Of a DNA stretch of 41,080 bases, positions 18,117 to 25,712 are shown one piece after another. The DNA is taken from the NCBI GenBank assembly GCA_035505655.1, contig DATJQP010000077.1, forward strand, positions 1 through 41,080. The letters are read 5' to 3'. A program made the translations under genes and the position numbers. The notes under the pieces are model-generated. The model searched no databases. It was not told the origin of the DNA and saw only the letters and a list, made by a program, of their open reading frames with translations. Positions within the stretch are counted from its first letter, which is position 1. Every line of letters starts with the position of its first letter. This DNA comes from JAGVPT01 sp035505655 (GTDB lineage: Bacteria; Bacteroidota; Ignavibacteria; UBA10030; UBA8401).

Positions 18117-19208
18117 ATGATGTACGCTCTGACCCACAAATACACAAGATTCCTCGAAGGCGCTGCGGCCCTGGCTTTCGTTCTCTTCTCTCATGCCGAT
18201 GCCCAGCTTGTTCCGAACCTCGGCGGTCAGAGGGCGGGAATCTCGGCGTACCAGTTCCTGAAGATCGGAGCAGATGCGCGCGGTTCCGCGATGGGTGAAT
18301 CGTACGTCGCCGTCGTCAACGATGTTTCGGCTCTCTTCTGGAATCCGGCGGCTCTCGTCAATTCTGAGACGAATCCCGCGATCGTCCGCGATACCGCTGA
18401 GAGCAGCAGCCGGCTCGGCTACCAGGGCCAGGCGGTCTTCTCGCACACCGAATGGCTTGTCGGAGTCCAGCACGAATTCTTCGGGGCGAGTTATTTCCTC
18501 ACGACGAGCGACGCCTTCGGGCTTGCGGCGACTTCGCTCCACACTGACCCGATGATGGTGACGACGGAGACGCAGCCGACCGGCACGGGCAATTACTTCA
18601 CCTACGGCGATGTGGCGGTCGCTGCGACCTATTCGAGAAGGATGACGGATCAGTTCAGCTTCGGTGCCACGCTCCGGTATGTGAGGGAGACAATCGATGT
18701 TCTCCATATGGACGGGGTACTCGTCGACCTCGGCACGTTCTACAGTCTCGGCCTGGGAACCTCGAGGTTTGCGGTGGTGGTGTCGAATTTCGGCGCAAAC
18801 GTCCATCCGACCGGAATTGTGACGCGTGAAGACGGTACGACCGTCAACAACTTCCAGTCGTTTTCGCCCCCGACGATGTTTCGCCTGGGATATGCGATGG
18901 AGCCCTGGCTTGACGACGATAACCGTTTGACGGTCTCGATCGAACTCAACCATCCGAACGACAACGCGGAGAACCTGAGTGTAGGAACCGAGTACGGTTA
19001 TGAGAGGATGTTCTTTATCCGCCTCGGAGCCAAACGAACGGTCGGCGAGCCTCTTCTCGGGGCACCTGTCTCATCCGCCGAGAACTTCACCGCCGGGGCA
19101 GGAGTGCTCATCCCTCTCGGCGTGACCACGGCGTCGCTTGACTATGCTTTTGCAAATTACGGCGACCTTGGCGCGGTCCATAGGATTACCGTTGCTGTCA
19201 CCTATTAA
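18117..19208 (+). CDS. PorV/PorQ-family outer-membrane beta-barrel protein
   Basis: A 363-residue outer-membrane protein. After the signal peptide (ending near SHADAQ), the sequence AYQFLKIGADARGSAMGESYVAVVNDVSALFWNPAAL is the N-terminal signature of the PorV/PorQ (UPF0164-like, FadL-fold) family. The rest alternates polar and hydrophobic residues as in a beta-barrel. PorV shuttles type IX secretion cargo in Porphyromonas; many Ignavibacteria have several paralogues whose roles are unclear. AGAGGAAG precedes the ATG at 18117, with a second ATG immediately following. The stop codon overlaps the next start (TAATG), so it is translated together with the NHL lipoprotein. Its position just after a TonB receptor and two T9SS cargo genes suggests a dedicated surface-assembly role. 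Confidence 0.85.
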   Translation: MMYALTHKYTRFLEGAAALAFVLFSHADAQLVPNLGGQRAGISAYQFLKIGADARGSAMGESYVAVVNDVSALFWNPAALVNSETNPAIVRDTAESSSRLGYQGQAVFSHTEWLVGVQHEFFGASYFLTTSDAFGLAATSLHTDPMMVTTETQPTGTGNYFTYGDVAVAATYSRRMTDQFSFGATLRYVRETIDVLHMDGVLVDLGTFYSLGLGTSRFAVVVSNFGANVHPTGIVTREDGTTVNNFQSFSPPTMFRLGYAMEPWLDDDNRLTVSIELNHPNDNAENLSVGTEYGYERMFFIRLGAKRTVGEPLLGAPVSSAENFTAGAGVLIPLGVTTASLDYAFANYGDLGAVHRITVAVTY

Positions 19209-20299
19209 TGATGATGAAACAGCTCATACCTGTCTGTGCTCTTCTTTTCCTTGCCGCCCTGGGTGGGTGCCAGTCTCCCTACGACATCAACTCCCTCCCG
19301 TCGCCGGGAGGCTATGCCTTCAAGGGGGACACATCGTATATTGAGACAGGCGTCTGGGCCGGCTTCAATCGACCCAACAGCATCATCTACGGGAGGGACC
19401 AGCTTTTCTATGTGATGGACACGTACAACGATCGTGTGGTAATGCTCAACCAGGCGGGGCTCGAACTGAGCGAACTGAAGATCCTTAAGCCGCTCGCCGC
19501 CGCGCAGGATACCCGGCTCGACCTCATCATCGGCGCCTCGGGGTACGATCCGGTTGCCAACGACACGATCTCCATCATCGTCCGTGTCAAGACGGCCCCG
19601 GCCGGGGGCGTCCTCTCGAACGCTGAGATCGATACGGTCTGGAGGGAGAGCGGGAAGCCGGAGAGAAAATTTGTAGGGGTGGGTATGCTCCTGAACGACG
19701 AGTACCTCGTTGCCCGCGACGGACCGGACAACAGCAGCCCCGTCGATCCGGACGCGAGGATCCTCAGGTTCAGATACGTTCACGAGGGTGCTACGGCCAG
19801 GAGAGACTCATTCGTCACTGTCCTCGGCGACCTTCAGACGGGCGTCGGCAGTTCCATCACGTCGCTCAATCATCCGACCGGTCTCGCGACCTTCCCGGGA
19901 AAGAACGATTTTGTCGTCGTGCAAAAATCGGAGGGGGTGCAGTACGAGGCGCTGTGGATGGTCTATTCCAGCTCCGTCAATTTTGAAGGATGGCAGCCGA
20001 AATTCGACCCGGCAAACGGTCAGGCGGGAATCGACTTTATCCTCCCGAACCGATTTCTCGATGCGGCGGGAGTCGGAATCGATCCCTACCGCTCCGACGT
20101 CTTTGTCGTCGATGCGCAGCAGGACAGCGTTGCGCGGTTCAATTCGCGCGGTTTTTTCCAGGCCTCCTCGTTCGGCGCTCTATCTCCACGTATTACCCTC
20201 AGCCACCCGCGGGGTGTTTGTGTCGCGCAAGGTGTTCTCTATCTCTGTGACACCGACAACAACCGCATCGTCGTTTACACCTTATCGACGAGTTTCTGA
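19208..20299 (+). CDS. NHL/beta-propeller-type lipoprotein
   Basis: A 363-residue lipoprotein: lipobox LAALGGC places the lipidated Cys at residue 21 of the longest form (ATGs at 19208, 19211 and 19214 are all usable). The mature part looks like an NHL-type beta-propeller: FNRPNSIIYGRDQLFYVMDTYNDRVVMLN near the N-terminus, LNHPTGLATFPGKNDFVVVQ in the middle, and LSHPRGVCVAQGVLYLCDTDNNRIVVY at the C-terminus. Such propellers mediate protein or ligand binding; no enzyme motif is visible. The start overlaps the PorV/PorQ stop codon. The 3' end overlaps the convergent flavin reductase gene by 18 bases. Confidence 0.8.
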   Translation: MMMKQLIPVCALLFLAALGGCQSPYDINSLPSPGGYAFKGDTSYIETGVWAGFNRPNSIIYGRDQLFYVMDTYNDRVVMLNQAGLELSELKILKPLAAAQDTRLDLIIGASGYDPVANDTISIIVRVKTAPAGGVLSNAEIDTVWRESGKPERKFVGVGMLLNDEYLVARDGPDNSSPVDPDARILRFRYVHEGATARRDSFVTVLGDLQTGVGSSITSLNHPTGLATFPGKNDFVVVQKSEGVQYEALWMVYSSSVNFEGWQPKFDPANGQAGIDFILPNRFLDAAGVGIDPYRSDVFVVDAQQDSVARFNSRGFFQASSFGALSPRITLSHPRGVCVAQGVLYLCDTDNNRIVVYTLSTSF

Positions 20300-20926
20300 C
20301 TTCCCTTCCGAACTACCTTCGTTTTTCCTTCGTGCGGGAGCACTGAACTCCAGGATACGCTCTATCACCGCATAGTACCGTCCCCCCATCCTCGACACGG
20401 GCTTCAATCGTTTTTGGTCGACGACCCCTTCCGTAAAGAGAGAATCCGCGATATGGTAGCGGCGGATCTCACCGATGAGGAGGTCGAGCGTTTCGTCCGC
20501 CAGGGTGATGTGCTTGTAGAGTGTGCATTCGCAGCTTACCGGAGATTCTGCGATTCGAGGAACGGCCACCGACTGGGAAGGGAGGAGCGAGAGGCCGATC
20601 TCCTCGACCTTGGAGACCTCCGGGGGGAAGTCCCCTGTTGAGAGGATCATCTTTTCGAGGAGCGATTCGGAGATCAGATTGACGACAAATTCCTTCCGGG
20701 AGAGGATATTCTCCGTTGTCCCCTTCTTTGCCCCCTTGCTGCGGGCCGCGGAAACGACGAGGAGGGGCGGCGAGGCGGAGAGCGCGTTAAAGAAACTGTA
20801 GGGGGCGGCGTTGACCCTTCCTTTCGTGTTGACCGAAGTGATGAATGCGATCGGTCGCGGGACGATGCAGCTCACAAGCAATCCATAAGCGTCCCTGGAA
20901 TTGAGCGATTGAGGGTCAATGATCAT
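20282..20926 (-). CDS. Flavin reductase-like FMN-binding protein
   Basis: A 214-residue flavoprotein of the flavin-reductase-like, FMN-binding split-barrel family. Seen: IVPRPIAFITSVNTKGRVNAAPYSFFNALSASPP at the N-terminus, typical of FMN phosphate contacts, then the KEFVVNLISESL segment and CECTLYKHITLADETLDLLIGEI in the second half. Members reduce free flavin with NAD(P)H or act as FMN-binding oxidoreductases. The C-terminal about 15 residues are charged and disordered. The start overlaps the end of the ECF ATPase gene by 11 bases, so it is the last gene of the transporter operon. This suggests, but does not prove, a link between the imported substrate and flavin or redox chemistry. Confidence 0.88.
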   Translation of the reverse strand: MIIDPQSLNSRDAYGLLVSCIVPRPIAFITSVNTKGRVNAAPYSFFNALSASPPLLVVSAARSKGAKKGTTENILSRKEFVVNLISESLLEKMILSTGDFPPEVSKVEEIGLSLLPSQSVAVPRIAESPVSCECTLYKHITLADETLDLLIGEIRRYHIADSLFTEGVVDQKRLKPVSRMGGRYYAVIERILEFSAPARRKNEGSSEGKSETRR

Positions 20927-21746
20927 GCTGGCGCTCCTTCAGTGAAAGCACAAATTCGTCCGCTGTTCTTGCCACCGGCAATATTCCCAGAAGCCGCGAG
21001 AAGCGAGCGATCCCCGGCATCCGTGTCTCCGCTCTTTTCAGGACCCCCTCGGCCCTGGGCCTGGTGAGAAATTCCCGTATCGTGTCGTTTGCTGCAACTT
21101 CTCCTTTCGCTAGAAGAAGAACGCGTTCGCAATGTCCGAGCGAAAACGACAAATCGTGCGAGATGAGGATGTACCCTCTCTTGCGCTCCCTCACTCGGAC
21201 AAGCGCGCTCGAGAGAATCTCTTTGTCCGGTGTGCTCAGGCCGGCGGTAGGCTCATCAAGGATCATGAAGGGTGTATCCATTGCGTATGCTGAGGCGAGG
21301 GAAAGAAGTTTTCGCCTGGATGGGTGAAGGTCATACGGATGTTTGCCTTGGACATCGGCGAGCGCGAAAAGCTTCATCGAATCGAGCACGAGCGAATCGA
21401 CTTCCCCCCGGGAGAGGTTCCGCGGACCGAAGGCGATCTCCTCCGCGACCGTCGAATGGAATATCTGGTATTCCGCTTTCTGGGGCGAGACGGCAATATG
21501 GCCTGCCATGGTATGGAGCGGTGTTGTGGCGGGGTTGCACCCTGCAACGCAGATTGAACCCCGCGAAGCGTGAAGGATCCCCATGACCAGCTTCAATAGG
21601 GAGGTCTTGCCCGCTCCGTTGGCACCGCAAAGGAGGGTCGTCGAAGAGAGATCGAACCCGGCGGACAGCCCCTTGAAGAGGAGAGGCGCTCCCTCGTAAC
21701 CGAACTCTACTCCTTTTAATGAGATGTAGGGAAGCTCTTCAGCCAT
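20916..21746 (-). CDS. ECF-type ABC ATPase with degenerate signature motif
   Basis: ATP-binding subunit (276 residues) of an energy-coupling-factor importer, cytoplasmic face of the membrane. Walker A is GANGAGKT (41-48), the Q-loop is SPQKAE (Q89), Walker B is MILDEPTAGL (catalytic Glu165) and the switch histidine is His197 in ISHD. Where LSGGQ is expected the protein has LHPSRR (140-145), so the signature is lost. The partner ATPase encoded upstream shows the opposite pattern. The frame is open to an ATG at 21812, but ATG 21746 (MAEELPYISL) starts directly at the first beta strand and overlaps the upstream gene by only 31 bases, so it is preferred. Confidence 0.9.
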   Translation of the reverse strand: MAEELPYISLKGVEFGYEGAPLLFKGLSAGFDLSSTTLLCGANGAGKTSLLKLVMGILHASRGSICVAGCNPATTPLHTMAGHIAVSPQKAEYQIFHSTVAEEIAFGPRNLSRGEVDSLVLDSMKLFALADVQGKHPYDLHPSRRKLLSLASAYAMDTPFMILDEPTAGLSTPDKEILSSALVRVRERKRGYILISHDLSFSLGHCERVLLLAKGEVAANDTIREFLTRPRAEGVLKRAETRMPGIARFSRLLGILPVARTADEFVLSLKERQHDH

Positions 21747-22528
21747 CGAAGACTCTGTCGATATGATGTGGTGACGGTGTGGCGATTGAGAAGCCGTTGG
21801 ATTTCTATCCATGACGGAAGGTCGAGCCCCGCGAGGTCCAGGTGTGAATTCACCAGTTCCTGGAATGGACCGAAGAACACCTGCCTTCCGTCGTTCAGGA
21901 ATAGCGTACGGTCGGCGAGCCCATCAAGCCATTCGTTGTTCTCATCGATGATGATCACGGCCGCCGACCGGCGCCAGGCTTGGACGGCCTCCCGGAGGAG
22001 TCGTAGATTCCGGGCGTCGAGTGCCTGTGAAGGCTCGTCGAGAATAAAGAGCTCCGGATATTTCGCCGCCTCGGCGGCCAGGGCAACTATTTGGGATTCT
22101 CCGCCTGAGAGAGAGCCGGGATGCCGATCCCTCAGTGTCTCCAGGCGGAAAATCGATATCTGTTCATCAATTCTTTTTCGGATCTCACCTTCAGGGAGGC
22201 CGATCTGTTCGAGGGAGAATCCGATCTCCTCTGCGACACTTTCCGTGATCCCTGAGAGTTGAACACCTGTTTCCTGGAAGACGTATCCAATCCTCGTTGG
22301 ATCCGCCGAGATGAGGTTCCCCGAGAGCTCGACGATTCCTTCCAACACCCCTCCCCGGAAATGCTTCGCGAGAAGTCCCGCGATGGCGTAACCGAGCGTG
22401 CTTTTTCCGGCTCCCGAAGGGCCGATGACGGAAATGATCTCGCGATCTCCAACGTCAAAAGAGACGTTCCGGAGAGCGTATCGATCTGAAGCCGGGTACC
22501 GAAAAGAGAAGTCGCGCAGGTGTATCAT
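21716..22528 (-). CDS. ECF-type ABC ATPase lacking the switch histidine
   Basis: First ATP-binding subunit (270 residues) of the ECF importer. Walker A GPSGAGKS (36-43), a canonical signature LSGGE (140-144) and Walker B LFILDEPSQALD (Glu165) are all intact. At the H-loop the usual T-H-[DE] is replaced by D-E-N (195-197), so the switch histidine is absent. The ATG at 22528 overlaps the TGA of the T-component gene (ATGA), a typical translational-coupling junction, so it is preferred over the in-frame ATG at 22543. Together with the second ATPase it should form a heterodimer bound to the T component. Confidence 0.92.
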   Translation of the reverse strand: MIHLRDFSFRYPASDRYALRNVSFDVGDREIISVIGPSGAGKSTLGYAIAGLLAKHFRGGVLEGIVELSGNLISADPTRIGYVFQETGVQLSGITESVAEEIGFSLEQIGLPEGEIRKRIDEQISIFRLETLRDRHPGSLSGGESQIVALAAEAAKYPELFILDEPSQALDARNLRLLREAVQAWRRSAAVIIIDENNEWLDGLADRTLFLNDGRQVFFGPFQELVNSHLDLAGLDLPSWIEIQRLLNRHTVTTSYRQSLRWLKSFPTSH

Positions 22529-23208
22529 CGGCGAAATCCCCATGCAATGACGATGGCAAGCGACAGGAGAGAGAGAAGAGTAAGGTGTGCTTTGTCTCTC
22601 CCCGCCAGGGGAAGTTTTCGGAGATACGTCTTGGGGCCCGTTCTTTCCAGCCCTTTGAATTCGACGGCCATGCTCTTTTCAAGCCCTTGCGAGACGGCGA
22701 AAAGAAGGACGGGCATCAGCATCGGGAAGAGGCTTATCCATCGCCTTATCGGGTTCGCTCCAAGTTGCAGACCCCGGAGCTGCTGCGATATCCGGACACG
22801 CTCAAGTTGATTTCGCAGCATCGTCACCATTTCAAGTGAGAGCAGGAAGAGATAATGAATCCGGGGTGGGACGTTGGCGGTCCGAAGAGCCAGTGAAATC
22901 CTTCCCGTCGGTGTTGAGAGGACGGCAAGAAGGAGAGGCGCGACGAGGAGTGTAAATCTCATTGCGTAGCGAAAAGCTTCAGCGGACGGGACGCCAAGGA
23001 GTATGTTCACAAAAAGAAGAAGGCAATCGAGCGGCACGACGTAGAAGAGGATTCGTTTCCAGAACTTCTTCCATTCGCCGATGAACACACCGGTGATCCC
23101 GACGGCGGTGAGAAGCCCGATCTGTGCCGGGAGGATCGCTGTCAGCGCAACGAGGAATGAGAAGAGAACGAACGAGAGTGCGGTAACCGGATGGACTGGG
23201 TGGCGCAC
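22525..23208 (-). CDS. ECF transporter T component (CbiQ/EcfT family)
   Basis: Integral membrane scaffold (227 residues) linking the S component to the ATPases. It has about four to five membrane helices. The cytoplasmic coupling region contains the two Arg-Gly-type motifs of the family in diverged form: QQLRGLQLG near the middle and EFKGLERTG near the C-terminal third. The start is GTG at 23208, 3 bases after the S-component stop, and the stop overlaps the ATPase start (ATGA). The tight spacing shows one transcript for the whole transporter. Confidence 0.88.
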   Translation of the reverse strand: MRHPVHPVTALSFVLFSFLVALTAILPAQIGLLTAVGITGVFIGEWKKFWKRILFYVVPLDCLLLFVNILLGVPSAEAFRYAMRFTLLVAPLLLAVLSTPTGRISLALRTANVPPRIHYLFLLSLEMVTMLRNQLERVRISQQLRGLQLGANPIRRWISLFPMLMPVLLFAVSQGLEKSMAVEFKGLERTGPKTYLRKLPLAGRDKAHLTLLSLLSLAIVIAWGFRR

Positions 23209-23211
23209 CGG

Positions 23212-23811
23212 CTACCTCTTCACGAGCTGGGGAAGCCGACTGCGGAGCGACAAGGGAAGTCTGGCGATCGCAAAGAAAACGAGCAGGTAGGAACAGCATT
23301 TGTCCAGCGGGTCCGCGGCGAGCCCCTGATAGAAGACGCTGTTGAGTATACTGTTCCCCATCGACCGGAAATAGAGAACCAGAAAATCGGTCCCTCCCAT
23401 CGTCAGGCCACCAAAGACAAATGCCGCGATCGGAGCCGAGGCGAAGGCCGTCAGCACGCCCTGGAGAAGTCCGAAGAATCCCGCCTTCCAGTAGCTCGAG
23501 AAACCGCCTCTTGATGCGACGAACCCCGAGAATGCTCCGATGATCATCGCCACGGGGGCGAAGAAAATCATTGGCGGGTTGACGAGAATTCCCGCCGCCA
23601 CGTTCGAGAAGAGACCGCACACCATCCCGGCGTAGGGACCGAAGGTGACGCCGATGAAGACGGTTCCCACGGAGTCGAGGTAGAGAGGAATTCTCAACAG
23701 AGAGGTGATTTCTCCCATGACAAGGTTGACTCCGATTCCGACGGCGATGAGAGGAATAGCCGCTCCCTTCGTCTCGTTGAGGAATCGCTCTCTGACCGCT
23801 GAGAATGCCAT
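23212..23811 (-). CDS. ECF transporter S component, substrate unknown
   Basis: Predicted substrate-binding membrane subunit (199 residues, about five to six helices). The region IPLYLDSVGTVFIGVTFGPYAGMVCGLFSNVAAG is typical of S components and of related membrane sensor domains; NPPMIFFAPVAMIIGAFSGFVA follows. No substrate-specific signature known to me (riboflavin, biotin, thiamine, folate, cobalt) is evident. It is the first gene of the operon, followed by T, two ATPases and a flavin reductase. ATG at 23811 is preferred to the TTG at 23820. The flavin reductase makes a flavin-related substrate a reasonable but unproven guess; no FMN riboswitch is evident upstream. Confidence 0.75.
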   Translation of the reverse strand: MAFSAVRERFLNETKGAAIPLIAVGIGVNLVMGEITSLLRIPLYLDSVGTVFIGVTFGPYAGMVCGLFSNVAAGILVNPPMIFFAPVAMIIGAFSGFVASRGGFSSYWKAGFFGLLQGVLTAFASAPIAAFVFGGLTMGGTDFLVLYFRSMGNSILNSVFYQGLAADPLDKCCSYLLVFFAIARLPLSLRSRLPQLVKR

Positions 23812-23835
23812 GGAAAGCAAGATAAAAAAAAAGGC

Positions 23836-23866
23836 TTGAGATTAAAAGATTTAGTTTTGCTATATT
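23836..23866 (+). promoter_or_regulatory. Possible promoter of the acyl-CoA synthetase gene
   Basis: TTGAGA and TATATT on the plus strand are separated by 19 bp, longer than the 16-17 bp found elsewhere in the window. The -10 box fits; the -35 is uncertain. A 125-base leader with a hairpin would follow. Confidence 0.3.
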
Positions 23867-23872
23867 CCCGCT

Positions 23873-23914
23873 GCCGCAGAACGACGAATCCCTCCGGCGG
23901 CGGAGCCTTGCGGC
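23873..23914. repeat. Intergenic double-stem hairpin
   Basis: GCCGCA (23873-23878) pairs with TGCGGC (23909-23914), and inside it CTCCG (23892-23896) pairs with CGGAG (23901-23905) around a GCGG loop. It lies between the divergent ECF operon and acyl-CoA synthetase gene. It could be a miniature intergenic palindrome or part of the 5' leader of the synthetase mRNA. Confidence 0.4.
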
Positions 23915-23989
23915 ATGACACGCTCTCTCATGAACCGGGCCGCCGCGCAGAAGAGTCCATGAACTCAGAAGCTACGACAATAGAATCTC

Positions 23990-25699
23990 ATGAAACCCGA
24001 CCTGAAGTACAACGACGTCCCGCAAATCTCCTCAGTGCAGGAGATGCTCCTGAAGAGTGCGGCTCGCTACGGCAACAAGCTCGCCCTCGAGGACCTGAAA
24101 GACACTCCCATCTCGAAACTGACCTACCAGGCGCTTCTTAAGACAGTGCTGAAGTTTGGCGTGGCGCTCCGGAATCTCGGAATCACTGAGCGGAGCCATA
24201 TCGCCGTCATCGGGGAGAACAGAGTCCAATGGGGAGTCACCTACCTCACCGCGATGTCCTTCAATCACGTCATCGTCCCGATTGACCGGAACCTGCCGGT
24301 GAACGAGGTCCTCAATATCATCCACGAGTCCGACGTCTCGGCGATCGTCTTCTCGGAGCAATTCGAGCCGCTCTTCCGGGAACGGAGATCCTCGCTCCGC
24401 AACCTGAAGCACTACATCGGCATGGACCTCCTCGGCGCAAAGGAGGGATTTTACTCGATGAGAGAGCTCATCGAGGCGAGCCCCGGATGCAGGGTGGAGG
24501 ATCTGCCGGATGTCCAGGCCGAAGAGGTCGGCGAGATCATTTTCACCTCCGGTTCGCTCGGCAGGGCAAAGGGAGTCATGCTGAGCCAGAAGAACCTCGC
24601 CTCGAACCTGATGTCGATGACCCGGATGTTCACGATCTACCCGGAGGACAGGTTTCTCTCAGTGCTTCCGATGCACCATACGTACGAGTGCACCTGCGGG
24701 TTCCTCTGTCCGATTTTCGGGGGAGCTTCGGCGCATTATGCCCGGTCGCTCAAAACGGTCGTCGAAGACCTTCAGTCCGTCCGCGCGACGATGCTCCTCG
24801 GAGTACCGCTCCTCTTTGACAAGATGTTCAAGCGGATCTACAAGGCGATCCACGAAAAGAAGATTACCTCGTTGCTCATCGGCCCTCTGACAAAGATCGG
24901 CGATTTCGCCGAACGTGTGGGATGGAAGAGCTTTAAGAAACTGGTCTTCAAGGAGATCCATGAGCGGTTCGGAGGGTCCATCCGATGCTTCATCGCCGGA
25001 GGAGCCGCACAGGATCCGATGGTTGCCAAGGGGCTGAGAGAATTCGGCTTCAACTTTGTGCAGGGATACGGTCTCACGGAGACATCCCCGATCCTCGCGC
25101 TCAACAGGATCGATGCGTTCAAAGACGATGCCGTGGGTCTCCCCCTCCCGTCGGTCGAAATCACGATCGACCGGTCGGATGCCGAGGGGGTGGGGGAGGT
25201 ATGGGCGAAGGGACCGAACGTCATGATTGGATACTACAAAAACGACGAGGCGACCAGGAATACTTTTGAGGACGGATGGTTCAAGACGGGGGACCTCGGG
25301 AAGATCGACGAGGACGGTTTCCTTCACATCTGCGGAAGGAAGAAGAACGTCATCATTTCAAAAAGCGGGAAGAATGTATTCCCCGAAGAGGTTGAAGATG
25401 TTCTCAACAGGAGCCCCTTTGTCCTCGAATCATACGTCTACGGAGAAGAGGATCCGAAACTTGGCGAAATCATCTCGGCGCAGATCGTCGTCGATGCGGA
25501 GGCGTTTATCGAGCTCTCCGAGCTGAAGAAGGTCAAGATCACCCCCGACCTCATTCATGAGTCGATCGCCGAGGAGGTGAAAAAGACGAACGCCCAGATT
25601 CCCTCTCACAAACAGATAAGAAAATTCTCGATCCGGGAACAGGAGTTCGAGAAAACCACGACACAGAAGATCAAGAGATATCTCGTCCAGAAAGGATAG
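23990..25699 (+). CDS. Long-chain-fatty-acid CoA ligase-like AMP-forming synthetase
   Basis: A 569-residue adenylate-forming enzyme, probably activating fatty acids to acyl-CoA via acyl-AMP. The phosphate-binding motif is TSGSLGRAKG (from residue 186; Leu replaces the more common Thr). YGLTETSP is the conserved motif of the adenylation site, TGDLGKIDEDGFLHICGRKKN is the hinge region, and the C-terminal Lys in TTTQKIKRY is the expected catalytic lysine. The arrangement NVFPEEVEDVL is typical of the FadD/FACL clade. The ATG at 23990 gives a normal N-terminus for the family. It is divergent from the ECF operon; the exact acyl chain cannot be predicted. Confidence 0.92.
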   Translation: MKPDLKYNDVPQISSVQEMLLKSAARYGNKLALEDLKDTPISKLTYQALLKTVLKFGVALRNLGITERSHIAVIGENRVQWGVTYLTAMSFNHVIVPIDRNLPVNEVLNIIHESDVSAIVFSEQFEPLFRERRSSLRNLKHYIGMDLLGAKEGFYSMRELIEASPGCRVEDLPDVQAEEVGEIIFTSGSLGRAKGVMLSQKNLASNLMSMTRMFTIYPEDRFLSVLPMHHTYECTCGFLCPIFGGASAHYARSLKTVVEDLQSVRATMLLGVPLLFDKMFKRIYKAIHEKKITSLLIGPLTKIGDFAERVGWKSFKKLVFKEIHERFGGSIRCFIAGGAAQDPMVAKGLREFGFNFVQGYGLTETSPILALNRIDAFKDDAVGLPLPSVEITIDRSDAEGVGEVWAKGPNVMIGYYKNDEATRNTFEDGWFKTGDLGKIDEDGFLHICGRKKNVIISKSGKNVFPEEVEDVLNRSPFVLESYVYGEEDPKLGEIISAQIVVDAEAFIELSELKKVKITPDLIHESIAEEVKKTNAQIPSHKQIRKFSIREQEFEKTTTQKIKRYLVQKG

Positions 25700-25712
25700 C
25701 GGAGGGGGGATC

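Noticed and set aside
23821..23989. FMN riboswitch upstream of the ECF operon
   Set aside because: The conserved FMN riboswitch sequence blocks are not found on the minus strand of this 170-base region.
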